Part shown: one piece after another, positions 45,711 to 53,707 of the stretch | How the letters are laid out: each line of letters starts with the position of its first letter | Position numbering within the stretch: position 1 is the stretch's first letter | Assembly: GCA_020849625.1 (NCBI GenBank) | Contig: JADLFV010000050.1 | Location: forward strand, 39,405-103,404 | Reading direction: 5' to 3' | Source: Phycisphaeraceae bacterium | GTDB taxonomy: Bacteria > Planctomycetota > Phycisphaerae > Phycisphaerales > Phycisphaeraceae | DNA length: 64,000 nt | The notes under the pieces: generated by a model | What the model was told of the DNA's origin: nothing | The model's database searches: none | Seen by the model: the letters and a program-made list of their open reading frames with translations, nothing else | Position numbers and translations under genes: made by a program

Positions 45711-45793
45711 GGGGCGTGGATTGTAGTCGATTGTCGCGACCTTCCGTGGTGCGATTCGCTGCCGGGCGGGGGCAATCCGCTAGAATGCCCGCC

Positions 45794-47182
45794 ATGAGTC
45801 GACGTGTTGTCATCAGCGGCCTGGGGCCGGTCACCGGACTGGGTATCGGCATGCAGTCCAACTGGGAGCGGTGCCTGGCTGGGGAATCGGCCCTGGCGCC
45901 GATCACCGCCTTCGATCCGGCCGGGTTTGACTGCCGCATCGCAGCCCAGGTCGAGCCGTACAAGATCAGCGACTACGTGCCCAAAAGCTATCGCAAGGCC
46001 ACCAAGGTCATGGCCCGCGACATCGAGTTGGCGGTCATCGCTGCCGACTGTGCAGCCCGTGACGCCAGCCTGCTAACCCCCGCCACCGATCCGGAAGCGG
46101 CAAAAAGCGGCAGTCTTCAACCGACCTACGCCCCCCAGCGCGTCGGTTGCCACATTGGGGCGGGGCTGATCGCGGCTGATATCAACGAGCTGACCGAGGC
46201 TCTGGTCCAGGCTCGCGACGACAGCGGTGCTTTCGACATTCACAAGTGGGGTGACACCGGCATGGGTCACCTGACGCCGCTGTGGCTGCTCAAGTACCTG
46301 CCCAACATGCTGGCCTGCCACGTGACGATCCTGCACGACGCCCGCGGCCCGTCCAACACCATCACCTGCGGCGAATCGGCGGGCACCTTGTCGCTGGGCG
46401 AATCGCTGCGCGTCATTCAGCGCGGTGCGGCCGACTGCTGCTTCTGCGGCGGGGCTGAGAGCAAGCTCAACCCCATGGCTTATCTGCGCCAGCAAATGGC
46501 CGGCCGACTGACCGCGGCAGGAAACGATGATCCCACCCATGCAGTGCGCCCGTTCGACATGAACGCGGCCGGCACCGCGATGGGCGAAGGCGGCTGCATA
46601 TTGGTGCTCGAAGCGATGGAGACTTTCGAGAAGCGTGTCCGTCAACCTTTAGCCCCCGGCTCTGCCGGGGGAGCCCCGGCAGAGCCGGGGGCTAATGGGC
46701 AAGCCTATTGCGAGGTGGTTGGTTTCTGCGCCACGCAGACGATCAACCCCGCCAAGCGCAACCTTGAGCCCAACGAGGACGGCCGCTCCATCGTGGCGGC
46801 CATTTGGGGCGCGCTGCGCGAAGCGAAGCTGGAGCCGGACGCCATCGATGTGATCGCGCCGTTCGCCTGCGGCGTGCCCATGTGGGACCGCGCCGAGGCG
46901 GCCGCGTTGCGCCAGGTCTTTGGCCAGCGTTCGGCCATGATCCCCACGCTCTCGGTCAAAGCCAGCGTCGGCAACTGCGGGGCGGGCTCGGGAGCGGTGG
47001 ATGTGGCCTTCGCCGCCAGGGTGCTGCACAGCGGCAAGCTGCCCAAAGTCATCAACCGCGCCGCGCCGCTGCCGGGAATCGGCAACGGAAACCTCACCAC
47101 GGACCGCCTCAACTGCGCCCTGGTCGTCTCCGTCGGCTTCGGTGGCCAGAACGCAGCAGTTGTTCTCAAGCGACTGAATTGA
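45794..47182 (+). CDS. Chain-length-factor-like ketosynthase (inactive partner)
   Basis: A 462-residue beta-ketoacyl synthase fold protein (RRVVISGLGPVTGLGIGM, and SVGFGGQNAAVVL at the end). All three catalytic residues are replaced. The nucleophile motif reads TCGESAG (Glu194 instead of Cys), the first His motif reads APFACGVP and the second SVGNCGAGSG. It is therefore a CLF-type partner for the intact synthase 15 bp downstream. Residues near 285 (QPLAPGSAGGAPAEPGA) come from a perfect 22-bp inverted repeat. Confidence 0.88.
   Translation: MSRRVVISGLGPVTGLGIGMQSNWERCLAGESALAPITAFDPAGFDCRIAAQVEPYKISDYVPKSYRKATKVMARDIELAVIAADCAARDASLLTPATDPEAAKSGSLQPTYAPQRVGCHIGAGLIAADINELTEALVQARDDSGAFDIHKWGDTGMGHLTPLWLLKYLPNMLACHVTILHDARGPSNTITCGESAGTLSLGESLRVIQRGAADCCFCGGAESKLNPMAYLRQQMAGRLTAAGNDDPTHAVRPFDMNAAGTAMGEGGCILVLEAMETFEKRVRQPLAPGSAGGAPAEPGANGQAYCEVVGFCATQTINPAKRNLEPNEDGRSIVAAIWGALREAKLEPDAIDVIAPFACGVPMWDRAEAAALRQVFGQRSAMIPTLSVKASVGNCGAGSGAVDVAFAARVLHSGKLPKVINRAAPLPGIGNGNLTTDRLNCALVVSVGFGGQNAAVVLKRLN
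46649..46695. repeat. Perfect 22-bp inverted repeat inside a coding sequence
   Basis: TTAGCCCCCGGCTCTGCCGGGG without a mismatch (46649-46670) faces its complement at 46674-46695 over a 3-nt loop (GAG). It is in frame in the CLF-like gene and encodes LAPGSAGGAPAEPGA. The hairpin is a copy of the TAGCCCC...GGGGCTA family seen intergenically at 26757-26817. Confidence 0.88.
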
Positions 47183-47197
47183 TGTAAGGATGAACCG

Positions 47198-48499
47198 TTG
47201 AGCGCGACGCGACCAAGAATCGTTATTACCGGCATGGGCTGGATCACACCCCTGGGCCATGACCTGGAAACCGTGTGGGCGGCCATGCTGCGCGGCGACA
47301 GCGGCGTCGATCGCATTGCCCATTTCGATGCCACGACGTTTCCCTCGACCTTCGCCGCCCAGGTCAAAAACTACGACTACCGCCCCTATGTCAAACACCC
47401 GCAATGGCACGAAGGCGTGGGGCTGAACACCGGCTTCGCCCTCGGGGCCGCGGCCCAGGCCTGGCAGATGGCGGGGCTGGACGAAGCGAAGTTCGATCGG
47501 CAGCGATTGGGCATTTACCTCGGTTCCGGCGAAGGGTCGCTCGATTTCGACAACTACGTCTGGTCGAATTTGACCAGTTGGAACGCGGAGCAGCGGCAGG
47601 TGGACACGGTCAAGTGGGCGGATGCGGCCCTGAAGCATCTGACCGCGGTGCGCGAGTTCGAGCAGGAGCCGAACATGCCGCTGTCGCACCTGGCCATGGA
47701 GTTCGACGCCCAGGGACCGGCCTACAACTGCCTGACCGCCTGTGCCGCCAGCACCCAGGCCATCGGCGAAGCCACCGAAGTGCTCCGCCGCGGCGATGCC
47801 GACATCATGATTGCCGGCGGGGCGCACACCATGATCCACCCCTTCGGCGTCACCGGCTTCAACCGCCTGACGGCGCTGTCCACTCGCAACGATGACTATG
47901 CCGGGGCCTCGCGCCCGTTTTCGGTGGATCGTGACGGCTTCGTGCTCGGCGAAGGCGCGGGTATGGTGATTCTCGAATCGCTGGAGCACGCCCAGCAGCG
48001 CGGGGCCGAGCCTCTGGCCGAGATCGCAGGCTACGGCTCGACAGCGGACGCTTATCGCATTACCGACATGCAGCCCGACGGCCGCGGCGCCATAGCCGCC
48101 ATGAGTCAGGCTCTGGCCGACGCCGGCGTCAAACCCGGCGACATCGGCTACATCGCCGCTCACGGCACCGGCACCGCGGAAAACGACAGCATCGAGACCC
48201 TGGCCATCAAGGCGGTCTTCGCCTCCGACGGCGACCGCTCCAGGGTGCCGCCGATCTCCAGTATCAAGAGCATGACCGGCCACCTGATCGCCGCGGCGGG
48301 CGTGACGCAGGCCATCGTCTGCACACTGGTCCTGCGGGACGGCATCATTCCGCCGACGCGCAACCTGCACTCGCCGGACCCGGCCTGCGATCTGGACTAC
48401 GTGCCCCACACCGCCCGCAAGGCCAAGGTCGATATCTGCCTGTCCAACAGCTTCGGCTTCGGCGGGCAAAACGACAGCCTGGTGATTCGCCGGGTCTAG
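47198..48499 (+). CDS. Beta-ketoacyl-ACP synthase (FabF-like), active partner of the CLF-like protein
   Basis: A 433-residue condensing enzyme. The catalytic triad is complete: LTACAAST (Cys182), AAHGTGTAEND (His) and SSIKSMTGHLI (His), then SFGFGGQNDSLVIRR. With the CLF-like gene just upstream it looks like a heterodimeric KS/CLF of the type II polyketide or specialised fatty-acid kind. The start is TTG with AAGGA seven bases upstream. No ACP, KR or DH gene is in the window, so the product is unknown. Confidence 0.92.
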   Translation: MSATRPRIVITGMGWITPLGHDLETVWAAMLRGDSGVDRIAHFDATTFPSTFAAQVKNYDYRPYVKHPQWHEGVGLNTGFALGAAAQAWQMAGLDEAKFDRQRLGIYLGSGEGSLDFDNYVWSNLTSWNAEQRQVDTVKWADAALKHLTAVREFEQEPNMPLSHLAMEFDAQGPAYNCLTACAASTQAIGEATEVLRRGDADIMIAGGAHTMIHPFGVTGFNRLTALSTRNDDYAGASRPFSVDRDGFVLGEGAGMVILESLEHAQQRGAEPLAEIAGYGSTADAYRITDMQPDGRGAIAAMSQALADAGVKPGDIGYIAAHGTGTAENDSIETLAIKAVFASDGDRSRVPPISSIKSMTGHLIAAAGVTQAIVCTLVLRDGIIPPTRNLHSPDPACDLDYVPHTARKAKVDICLSNSFGFGGQNDSLVIRRV

Positions 48500-48503
48500 A
48501 GCC

Positions 48504-48563
48504 GAGCCGCGACCGTGAGGGAGCGGTAATACAAGGCAAACCGCTCCCTGACGGTCGCGGCTC
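48504..48563. repeat. GAGCCGCGACCGTGAGGGAGCGG inverted repeat
   Basis: GAGCCGCGACCGTGAGGGAG followed by CGGT (48504-48527) is mirrored by CCGCTCCCTGACGGTCGCGG followed by CTC (48541-48563), with one mismatch and a 13-nt loop. It follows directly on the ketosynthase stop and may act as a terminator. This word family is, from memory, a common planctomycete intergenic repeat. Confidence 0.85.
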
Positions 48564-48662
48564 TGCAACCGCCCGGTCCGACTCGCGGCCTGTGCCGCCC
48601 GGGGTTACACTGTTATTCCCCCGCCGGGCGCCCCCGCGACGCCGTCCAAGGAGCATAATGTC

Positions 48663-49802
48663 TTGAGCGAGCCATCCCTCCACGACACGACGACGCCGAT
48701 CGACCATGTTGACGAGCAGAAGACGCTCACCGAAACGCCGTTGCGCAAATACTTCGAGACGGCTGTCCGCTTCGAGGCCTCCGACCTGCTGATGCGCGGC
48801 GGCCAATGCCCCAAGCTGCGCCTGCGCGGCCGGCTCAAAAACCTCGATACGCCGCCCATCGATGAGATCGATTTCGAAAAGTGGATCGAACAGGGCATCA
48901 GCCCCGCCCAATGGCAACACTACGGGCATTTCGGTTCGCTCGACCTCGGCGTCAACCTCGACACCGAAAACCGTTTCCGTGTCAACATCTTCCGCACCCG
49001 CAGCCGTTCGGCCATCGCCGCCCGCCGCGTCAGCTCCAAGATCCTCAACTTCGATCAGCTTTACATGCCCGCGGTCTGCCAGAAGGTCTCCGAATTGCAC
49101 CAGGGGCTGGTCCTGGTCTGCGGGATCACCGGCTGCGGCAAGTCCACCACTCTGGCGGCCATGGTTCAGCACGTCAACCAGACCCGGCCCTGCCACATCC
49201 TGACCATCGAAGACCCGATCGAATATCTGTTCAAGGATGACAAGGCCATCATCAGCCAGCGCGAGATCGGCATCGACGTGCCGGACTTCGGCATCGGCCT
49301 CAAGGCCATGGTGCGTGAAAACCCCGACGTGGTGCTGATCGGCGAAATGCGCGATAAGGAAACCTTCGAGTCCGCCCTCCGCGCCAGCGAGACCGGCCAC
49401 TTGGTCTTCGGCACCATCCACGCCTCCAGCGCTTTCCAGGTCTTCGGCCGCATTTACGACCTGTTCCCGCCCACCGAGCGCGAAGCCATCCGCAACCTGC
49501 TGGCCTTCCAGCTTCAGGCCATCATTTACCAGAAGCTGCTGCCCAGCCTGCTGGAAAACGTGCAGCGCGTGCCCGCCGCCGAGGTGCTGCTGACCAGTCC
49601 GCCCACCCGCAAGTTCATCATGGAAAACCGCGAAAGCGAGCTGAACGACGTCATCCGCGAGCACCGCGACGACGGCATGCAGACCTTCACCGACAGCCTG
49701 GTGAAACTGGTCGAATCCAACCTGGTCCACCCCCGCGTGGCCCAGGAGGCCGCCTTCAACCCCGAAGAACTGAAGATGCGTTTGCGGGGGATCAGCAGTT
49801 AA
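48663..49802 (+). CDS. PilT-like twitching/secretion ATPase
   Basis: A 379-residue secretion ATPase. An N-terminal domain with DLLMRGGQCPKLRLRG is followed by Walker A GITGCGKSTT (about 154-163), the Asp box ILTIEDPIEYLF, Walker B NPDVVLIGEMRDKETFESALRASETGHLVFGTIHA and the His box. PilT retracts type IV pili. TTG start with AAGGAG nine bases upstream. The related gene at 49936-51567 follows, separated by an inverted repeat. Confidence 0.88.
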   Translation: MSEPSLHDTTTPIDHVDEQKTLTETPLRKYFETAVRFEASDLLMRGGQCPKLRLRGRLKNLDTPPIDEIDFEKWIEQGISPAQWQHYGHFGSLDLGVNLDTENRFRVNIFRTRSRSAIAARRVSSKILNFDQLYMPAVCQKVSELHQGLVLVCGITGCGKSTTLAAMVQHVNQTRPCHILTIEDPIEYLFKDDKAIISQREIGIDVPDFGIGLKAMVRENPDVVLIGEMRDKETFESALRASETGHLVFGTIHASSAFQVFGRIYDLFPPTEREAIRNLLAFQLQAIIYQKLLPSLLENVQRVPAAEVLLTSPPTRKFIMENRESELNDVIREHRDDGMQTFTDSLVKLVESNLVHPRVAQEAAFNPEELKMRLRGISS

Positions 49803-49805
49803 GAA

Positions 49806-49903
49806 ATGTCTAATGACTAATGTCTAATGAAGTAAAAAAGAGAACCAGTTCGGGGCTTCATCAGACACCGGGAATTAGACATTAGACATTAGTCATTAGA
49901 CAT
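49806..49903. repeat. 24-bp perfect inverted repeat (ATGTCTAATGACTAATG)
   Basis: ATGTCTAATGACTAATGTCT followed by AATG (49806-49829) is the exact complement of 49880-49903. About 50 bp separate the arms. It fills the gap between the PilT-like and PilB-like genes and could make a long hairpin in their shared transcript. Confidence 0.85.
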
Positions 49904-49935
49904 TATTGCTCCGCCCTCATGTGACGACCACCGAT

Positions 49936-51567
49936 ATGATCCACATCATCGCCACCTCGCAATCGGCTTACCTGCTCAACCCCGTCTATCCGGTCCTGAT
50001 GGCCATTGTGCTGGTCGCATGGGCCTGGGTGATCGGCTCGCTGGACAAGGATGCCGCACACTTCTATCTCAAACGCTTCGAGTGGAACATGGTCCAGATG
50101 GGCTGCGGCATCATCGGCTTCGGGCTGATGCTGCTGATCCCCATCTTCCCGCTGGGCCTGCTGGTGGGCATCTTCATCCTGGCTGGCGGCGTGATGGGCT
50201 ATGCCTACTATCGCAACACCCAGGTGCCGGCCGACGATCGCTGGTCGTTCAACCTCGACAGCTTCCGGCGGCGCATGGCGGCCGCGGAGTTCGAAAAGGC
50301 CCAGGCCCGCGCCTCGGTCGTGCTGATCGACACCGATGAGGCGCGCGTGACCATTCCCAGCGGCGACACGCCCCAGGCCGCGGCCCACGCCACGCTCGAA
50401 CGCCTAATCACCTTCGCCCTGCCCCGCGGCGCCGATCGCATCGATGTGTCGATGGACGCGCAACAAGCCAAGCTCAACGTGCGGATCGACGGCGTCAAGT
50501 ACGCCCAGACCGCCCCCGAGCCGGCCGTGGCCCTGGCCCTGATCGACTACGTCAAGTCCGCGGCCGGCATGGACCTGGCCGACCGTCGCAAGCGCCAGGC
50601 GGCCGAGATCCACTTCGAGGCCGGCGAACTGGGCCGCCACACCCTGGAGGTGACCACCAGCGGCTCGACCCGCAGCGTGATGATGTACATGGAGATCGAC
50701 ACCAACCTGCGTGCCCGGCTGCCCCTGACCAAGCTCGGCCTGTTGCAGGCCCAGAAGGACCAGTTGCAGCAGATGCTGCAGATGCCCGGCCGCGTGGTGC
50801 TGATTTCCGCTCCGCCTCGTCATGGCACGACCACCACGCTCTTCAGCCTGGTGCGCGAGCACGACCCCTACACCTCCAGCGTCATGACCCTGGAGCGCGA
50901 GCGGGCCTTCGAGCTGGAAGGCATCAGCCACTACTACCTGCCCGAAGGCACCGACGCCGCAGCCTTCAACGACAAGCTCAACCAGATGATCCGCACCGAT
51001 CCGCAGGTCATGCTGCTGGCCGGTTTCGCTGATTCCAACACCGCCCGCATCTGTGCCAAGAGCGCCGAAGGCATCCGCTTCTACGTGCCCATGGCCGCTT
51101 CGGACACCTTCAGCGCCCTGGACAGTTACATCAAGGCGGTGGGCGAACCCAAGACAGCGGCCGTGTCCCTTGGCGCCATCGTCTCGCAGCGCCTGTTGCG
51201 CAAGCTGTGCAACACCTGCAAAACGCCGTACAAACCTGACGCCGCCGCGCTGCGCAAGCTCAACATCCCTGCCGACAAGGCCCAGCAGTTTTTCTCGGCC
51301 TCCGGCAAGGTGGTGGTCAAGGACAAGCCGCAGACCTGCCCCGACTGCCAAGGTATCGGCTACAAGGGCCGCGTGGGTGTGTTCGAGCTGATGGTGCTGG
51401 AAGACGACGCCCGCCGCCGCATCGCCGCCGGCGACTTCGACGGCCTGCGCGCCCTGCTGCGTAAAGGCCGCATGCTCTACCTGCAGGAGTCCGCCCTCAG
51501 CAAGGTCGTGGACGGCACCACCGACATCAAGGAAGTCACCCGGGCTCTTGGAGAGAAGACGAAATAA
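49936..51567 (+). CDS. Membrane-anchored PilB/GspE-like protein with degenerate ATPase motifs
   Basis: A 543-residue protein. Two or three N-terminal membrane helices (LMAIVLVAWAWVIG, GFGLMLLIPIFPLGLLVGIFILAGG) replace the soluble GspE N-domain. A PilB-like core follows. Walker A reads SAPPRHGTTTTLFSL (291-305): the P-loop lysine is Thr. Walker B reads DPQVMLLAGFADSNTARI instead of the usual (V/M)GE(I/M)RD, so the acidic pair is lost. The zinc element CNTCKTPY...CPDCQGIGYKGR is kept. Probably a catalytically dead subunit. The ATG choice is uncertain; GTG 49921 is possible. Confidence 0.82.
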   Translation: MIHIIATSQSAYLLNPVYPVLMAIVLVAWAWVIGSLDKDAAHFYLKRFEWNMVQMGCGIIGFGLMLLIPIFPLGLLVGIFILAGGVMGYAYYRNTQVPADDRWSFNLDSFRRRMAAAEFEKAQARASVVLIDTDEARVTIPSGDTPQAAAHATLERLITFALPRGADRIDVSMDAQQAKLNVRIDGVKYAQTAPEPAVALALIDYVKSAAGMDLADRRKRQAAEIHFEAGELGRHTLEVTTSGSTRSVMMYMEIDTNLRARLPLTKLGLLQAQKDQLQQMLQMPGRVVLISAPPRHGTTTTLFSLVREHDPYTSSVMTLERERAFELEGISHYYLPEGTDAAAFNDKLNQMIRTDPQVMLLAGFADSNTARICAKSAEGIRFYVPMAASDTFSALDSYIKAVGEPKTAAVSLGAIVSQRLLRKLCNTCKTPYKPDAAALRKLNIPADKAQQFFSASGKVVVKDKPQTCPDCQGIGYKGRVGVFELMVLEDDARRRIAAGDFDGLRALLRKGRMLYLQESALSKVVDGTTDIKEVTRALGEKTK

Positions 51568-51597
51568 TTTTAGATTTGCGATTTTAGATTTTAGATT
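51568..51597. repeat. AT-rich TTTTAGATT repeat, left flank of four-helix-bundle gene
   Basis: TTTTAGATTTGCGATTTTAG continued as ATTTTAGATT. Its complement nearly matches the right flank at 51961-51992, so the gene between is bounded by inverted repeats of about 30 bp. The left arm starts at the base after the PilB-like stop. Confidence 0.82.
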
Positions 51598-51611
51598 GGG
51601 GGAACTGAAGC

Positions 51612-51974
51612 ATGACCGAGTCGCAAATGAAGGCGCGGACGAAGAAGTTCGCACTGCGAGTCATGAAAATGGTTGCTTCGCTGCCGGATACGAATATGGG
51701 CCGGGTGATCGGCGGACAAGTGCTTCGCTCCGCCACCTCGGTCGGCGCCAATTATCGCGCCGCCTGCCGAGCCAGATCGAAAGCTGAATTCAGCAGCAAA
51801 TTCGGCATCGTTGAAGAGGAAACCGACGAAACGTCCTACTGGATTGAATTGTTGATCGAAGGCGGGATTCTGCCCAAACCTCGCTTGGCCCCACTGTTGC
51901 AGGAGTCCAACGAATTGCTGGCCATCGTCACCGCCTCCCGTGTCACCCTGAACCGGCCCAAATCTAAAATCTAA
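51612..51974 (+). CDS. Four-helix-bundle (23S rRNA-intervening-sequence-like) protein
   Basis: A 120-residue helical protein of the four-helix-bundle family known from rRNA intervening sequences and also as free-standing genes. FALRVMKMVASLPD, GGQVLRSATSVGANYRAACRARSKAEFSSKFGIVEEETDETSYWIELLIE and LLQESNELLAIVTASR are the typical helices. The final codons (PKSKI and stop) are supplied by the right-flank AT-rich repeat. It interrupts the run of secretion and cell-wall genes. Confidence 0.9.
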   Translation: MTESQMKARTKKFALRVMKMVASLPDTNMGRVIGGQVLRSATSVGANYRAACRARSKAEFSSKFGIVEEETDETSYWIELLIEGGILPKPRLAPLLQESNELLAIVTASRVTLNRPKSKI

Positions 51975-51992
51975 ATTCTAAAATCGAAAATC
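51961..51992. repeat. AT-rich AATCTAAAATC repeat, right flank of four-helix-bundle gene
   Basis: AATCTAAAATCTAAATTCTA followed by AAATCGAAAATC. It includes the stop codon of the four-helix gene (51972-51974) and ends just before the start of the CvpA-like gene. Inverted copy of 51568-51597. Confidence 0.82.
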
Positions 51993-51995
51993 CCT

Positions 51996-53678
51996 ATGAT
52001 TGCCAACCTTCTCATCGTCGCTTTCGTCCTCGGCATGGCCTACATCTGGTCGGTGTATGGCTTCTTCTCCGCGTTTCTCCAGTTGATCCTGGTCATCGCG
52101 GCCGGAGCCATTGCGTTGGCGGTGTGGGAGCCGCTGGTGGTGGACTTCCTGATTCTGCGCATGCCGCATTATGCCTGGGGTGTCGGGCTACTTGGGCCGT
52201 TCGTGCTGGCCCTGATCGTGTTGCGCGGCATTTGTGACGTGTTGGTGCGCAAGAATGTGCACTTCCCCCGCCTGGTCAACGGTATCGGCGGCGCGGCCTG
52301 CGGGCTCCTGGCCGGCATCCTCATGGCTGGCATCACCTGGATCGGCATCAACTTCCTGCCCCTGGGCGTGACCGTCGGCGGCATCCAGCCGTATCGCGTC
52401 GAGGCAGGTGAAGTGAGGCCTTCCGGCAAAAGCTTGTGGCTCAGTGTTGATAAGTGGGCCAGTGGTTTCTTCAACGGCCTGTCCAGTGGAGCGTTTCATA
52501 CCAGCACGCCTCTGCGCCTCTATCAGCCCGACTTGCCCTGGCAGGCGGCCGTCTATCGTCTGCACAGCACCGACGACAACGCCTCCCGCGTGGCGGTGCC
52601 CGGCAGCGTCGAAGCCATCGCCCAGCACATCAAGGACACCCCCGTGGCCGACCTGCCCGAAGGCGTGGTCGAGTCGCTCGGTCCGCAGGTCAACGCCATC
52701 GGCCAGCAACTGGTGGTCATCGACACCCGCTGGACCAAGATGGCCGGCACCTACGACGCCGACTCGGCCGTGCGCATTTCGCCCACGCAGATCCGCCTGG
52801 TCACCTTCAAGGGCCCGCCGCACCGTCTCCAGGTCCAGATGTATCCACCCCTGGCTTACTCGAGCATGCTCGACTTCCAGACCGGCCAGCGCCGCTTTGA
52901 GCCGTTGAACACCCGCGAGGCCGACGTCCGCAGCAACCAGCAGTCGGACACCTTCGGCTTTGTCTTCATGATCCCGGCTGACGAAGAGGTTCAATACATG
53001 CTGGTCCGCCACCTGCGTCTGCCCCTGCCTGCCGCCGTCGCCGACGAGCAGGTCGAGCAATTCGCCCATGCTCTGGGTGATCCCGCACCGCAGGCCGTCG
53101 CTGCCGCCGAAGGCGAAACCGGTTCCCAGGGCCAGACCGAGACCGGCTCTACCGCCACCGCTGAATCGCAGAAAGATCTGGAGTTGACCAACCGTCTTCC
53201 AGCCGACTTCAACCGCAACTCCGCCAGCGGTCTGTCATACATCGAGGACGGCACCGCCATCACCTCCGGTCAGGCCACCACGCCCACCACCTCCAGCGGC
53301 GGCCAGCGCACCCGCGTCAACAGCATCTACGCGCCACCCCACATGGCTGCCATCCGCCTTCGCCTCGACACCAACCAGGCCCAGGGCATCTTCGGTAAAG
53401 CCCGCTCTCAGGCCCGCTCGCTGGGCGGTATCTGGCTGACCGACCAGCAGAATCGCCAGATTCAGCCGTTCGCTTATGTCTGGCAGAAGGGCGGGGAGCT
53501 GACCATCCTTGTCGATCCCAACACCCCGATCAAAACCGCCGCCGATCTGCCCGTCTCGCAGATGGGAGCCGGCGACAAGATCTACCTCTACTTCCAGGTG
53601 CCCAAGCCCACCACCATCACCGGCTACCACGTCGGCGACAGCGATATGCCCCTGGCGTCGCCGCTGGAAGCCAAGTGA
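51996..53678 (+). CDS. CvpA-like membrane protein with large extracytoplasmic region
   Basis: A 560-residue protein. The first 130 residues hold four helices in CvpA style (LLIVAFVLGMAYIWSVYGFFSAF, LILVIAAGAIALAVW, LLGPFVLALIVLRGICDVLV, GGAACGLLAGILMAGITWIG). The rest is soluble, with a Gln/Thr/Ser-rich linker at about 365-440. CvpA relates to colicin V production and envelope maintenance; here the large C-terminal part is not recognised. It starts four bases after the AT-rich repeat. Confidence 0.75.
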   Translation: MIANLLIVAFVLGMAYIWSVYGFFSAFLQLILVIAAGAIALAVWEPLVVDFLILRMPHYAWGVGLLGPFVLALIVLRGICDVLVRKNVHFPRLVNGIGGAACGLLAGILMAGITWIGINFLPLGVTVGGIQPYRVEAGEVRPSGKSLWLSVDKWASGFFNGLSSGAFHTSTPLRLYQPDLPWQAAVYRLHSTDDNASRVAVPGSVEAIAQHIKDTPVADLPEGVVESLGPQVNAIGQQLVVIDTRWTKMAGTYDADSAVRISPTQIRLVTFKGPPHRLQVQMYPPLAYSSMLDFQTGQRRFEPLNTREADVRSNQQSDTFGFVFMIPADEEVQYMLVRHLRLPLPAAVADEQVEQFAHALGDPAPQAVAAAEGETGSQGQTETGSTATAESQKDLELTNRLPADFNRNSASGLSYIEDGTAITSGQATTPTTSSGGQRTRVNSIYAPPHMAAIRLRLDTNQAQGIFGKARSQARSLGGIWLTDQQNRQIQPFAYVWQKGGELTILVDPNTPIKTAADLPVSQMGAGDKIYLYFQVPKPTTITGYHVGDSDMPLASPLEAK

Positions 53679-53707
53679 TTTCAGCCGACGCGGTTTAAAA
53701 TCCTGCC

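Noticed and set aside
46649..48568. Reverse-strand open frame of 639 codons over the ketosynthase pair
   Set aside because: Antisense shadow of two genes with conserved catalytic or family motifs.
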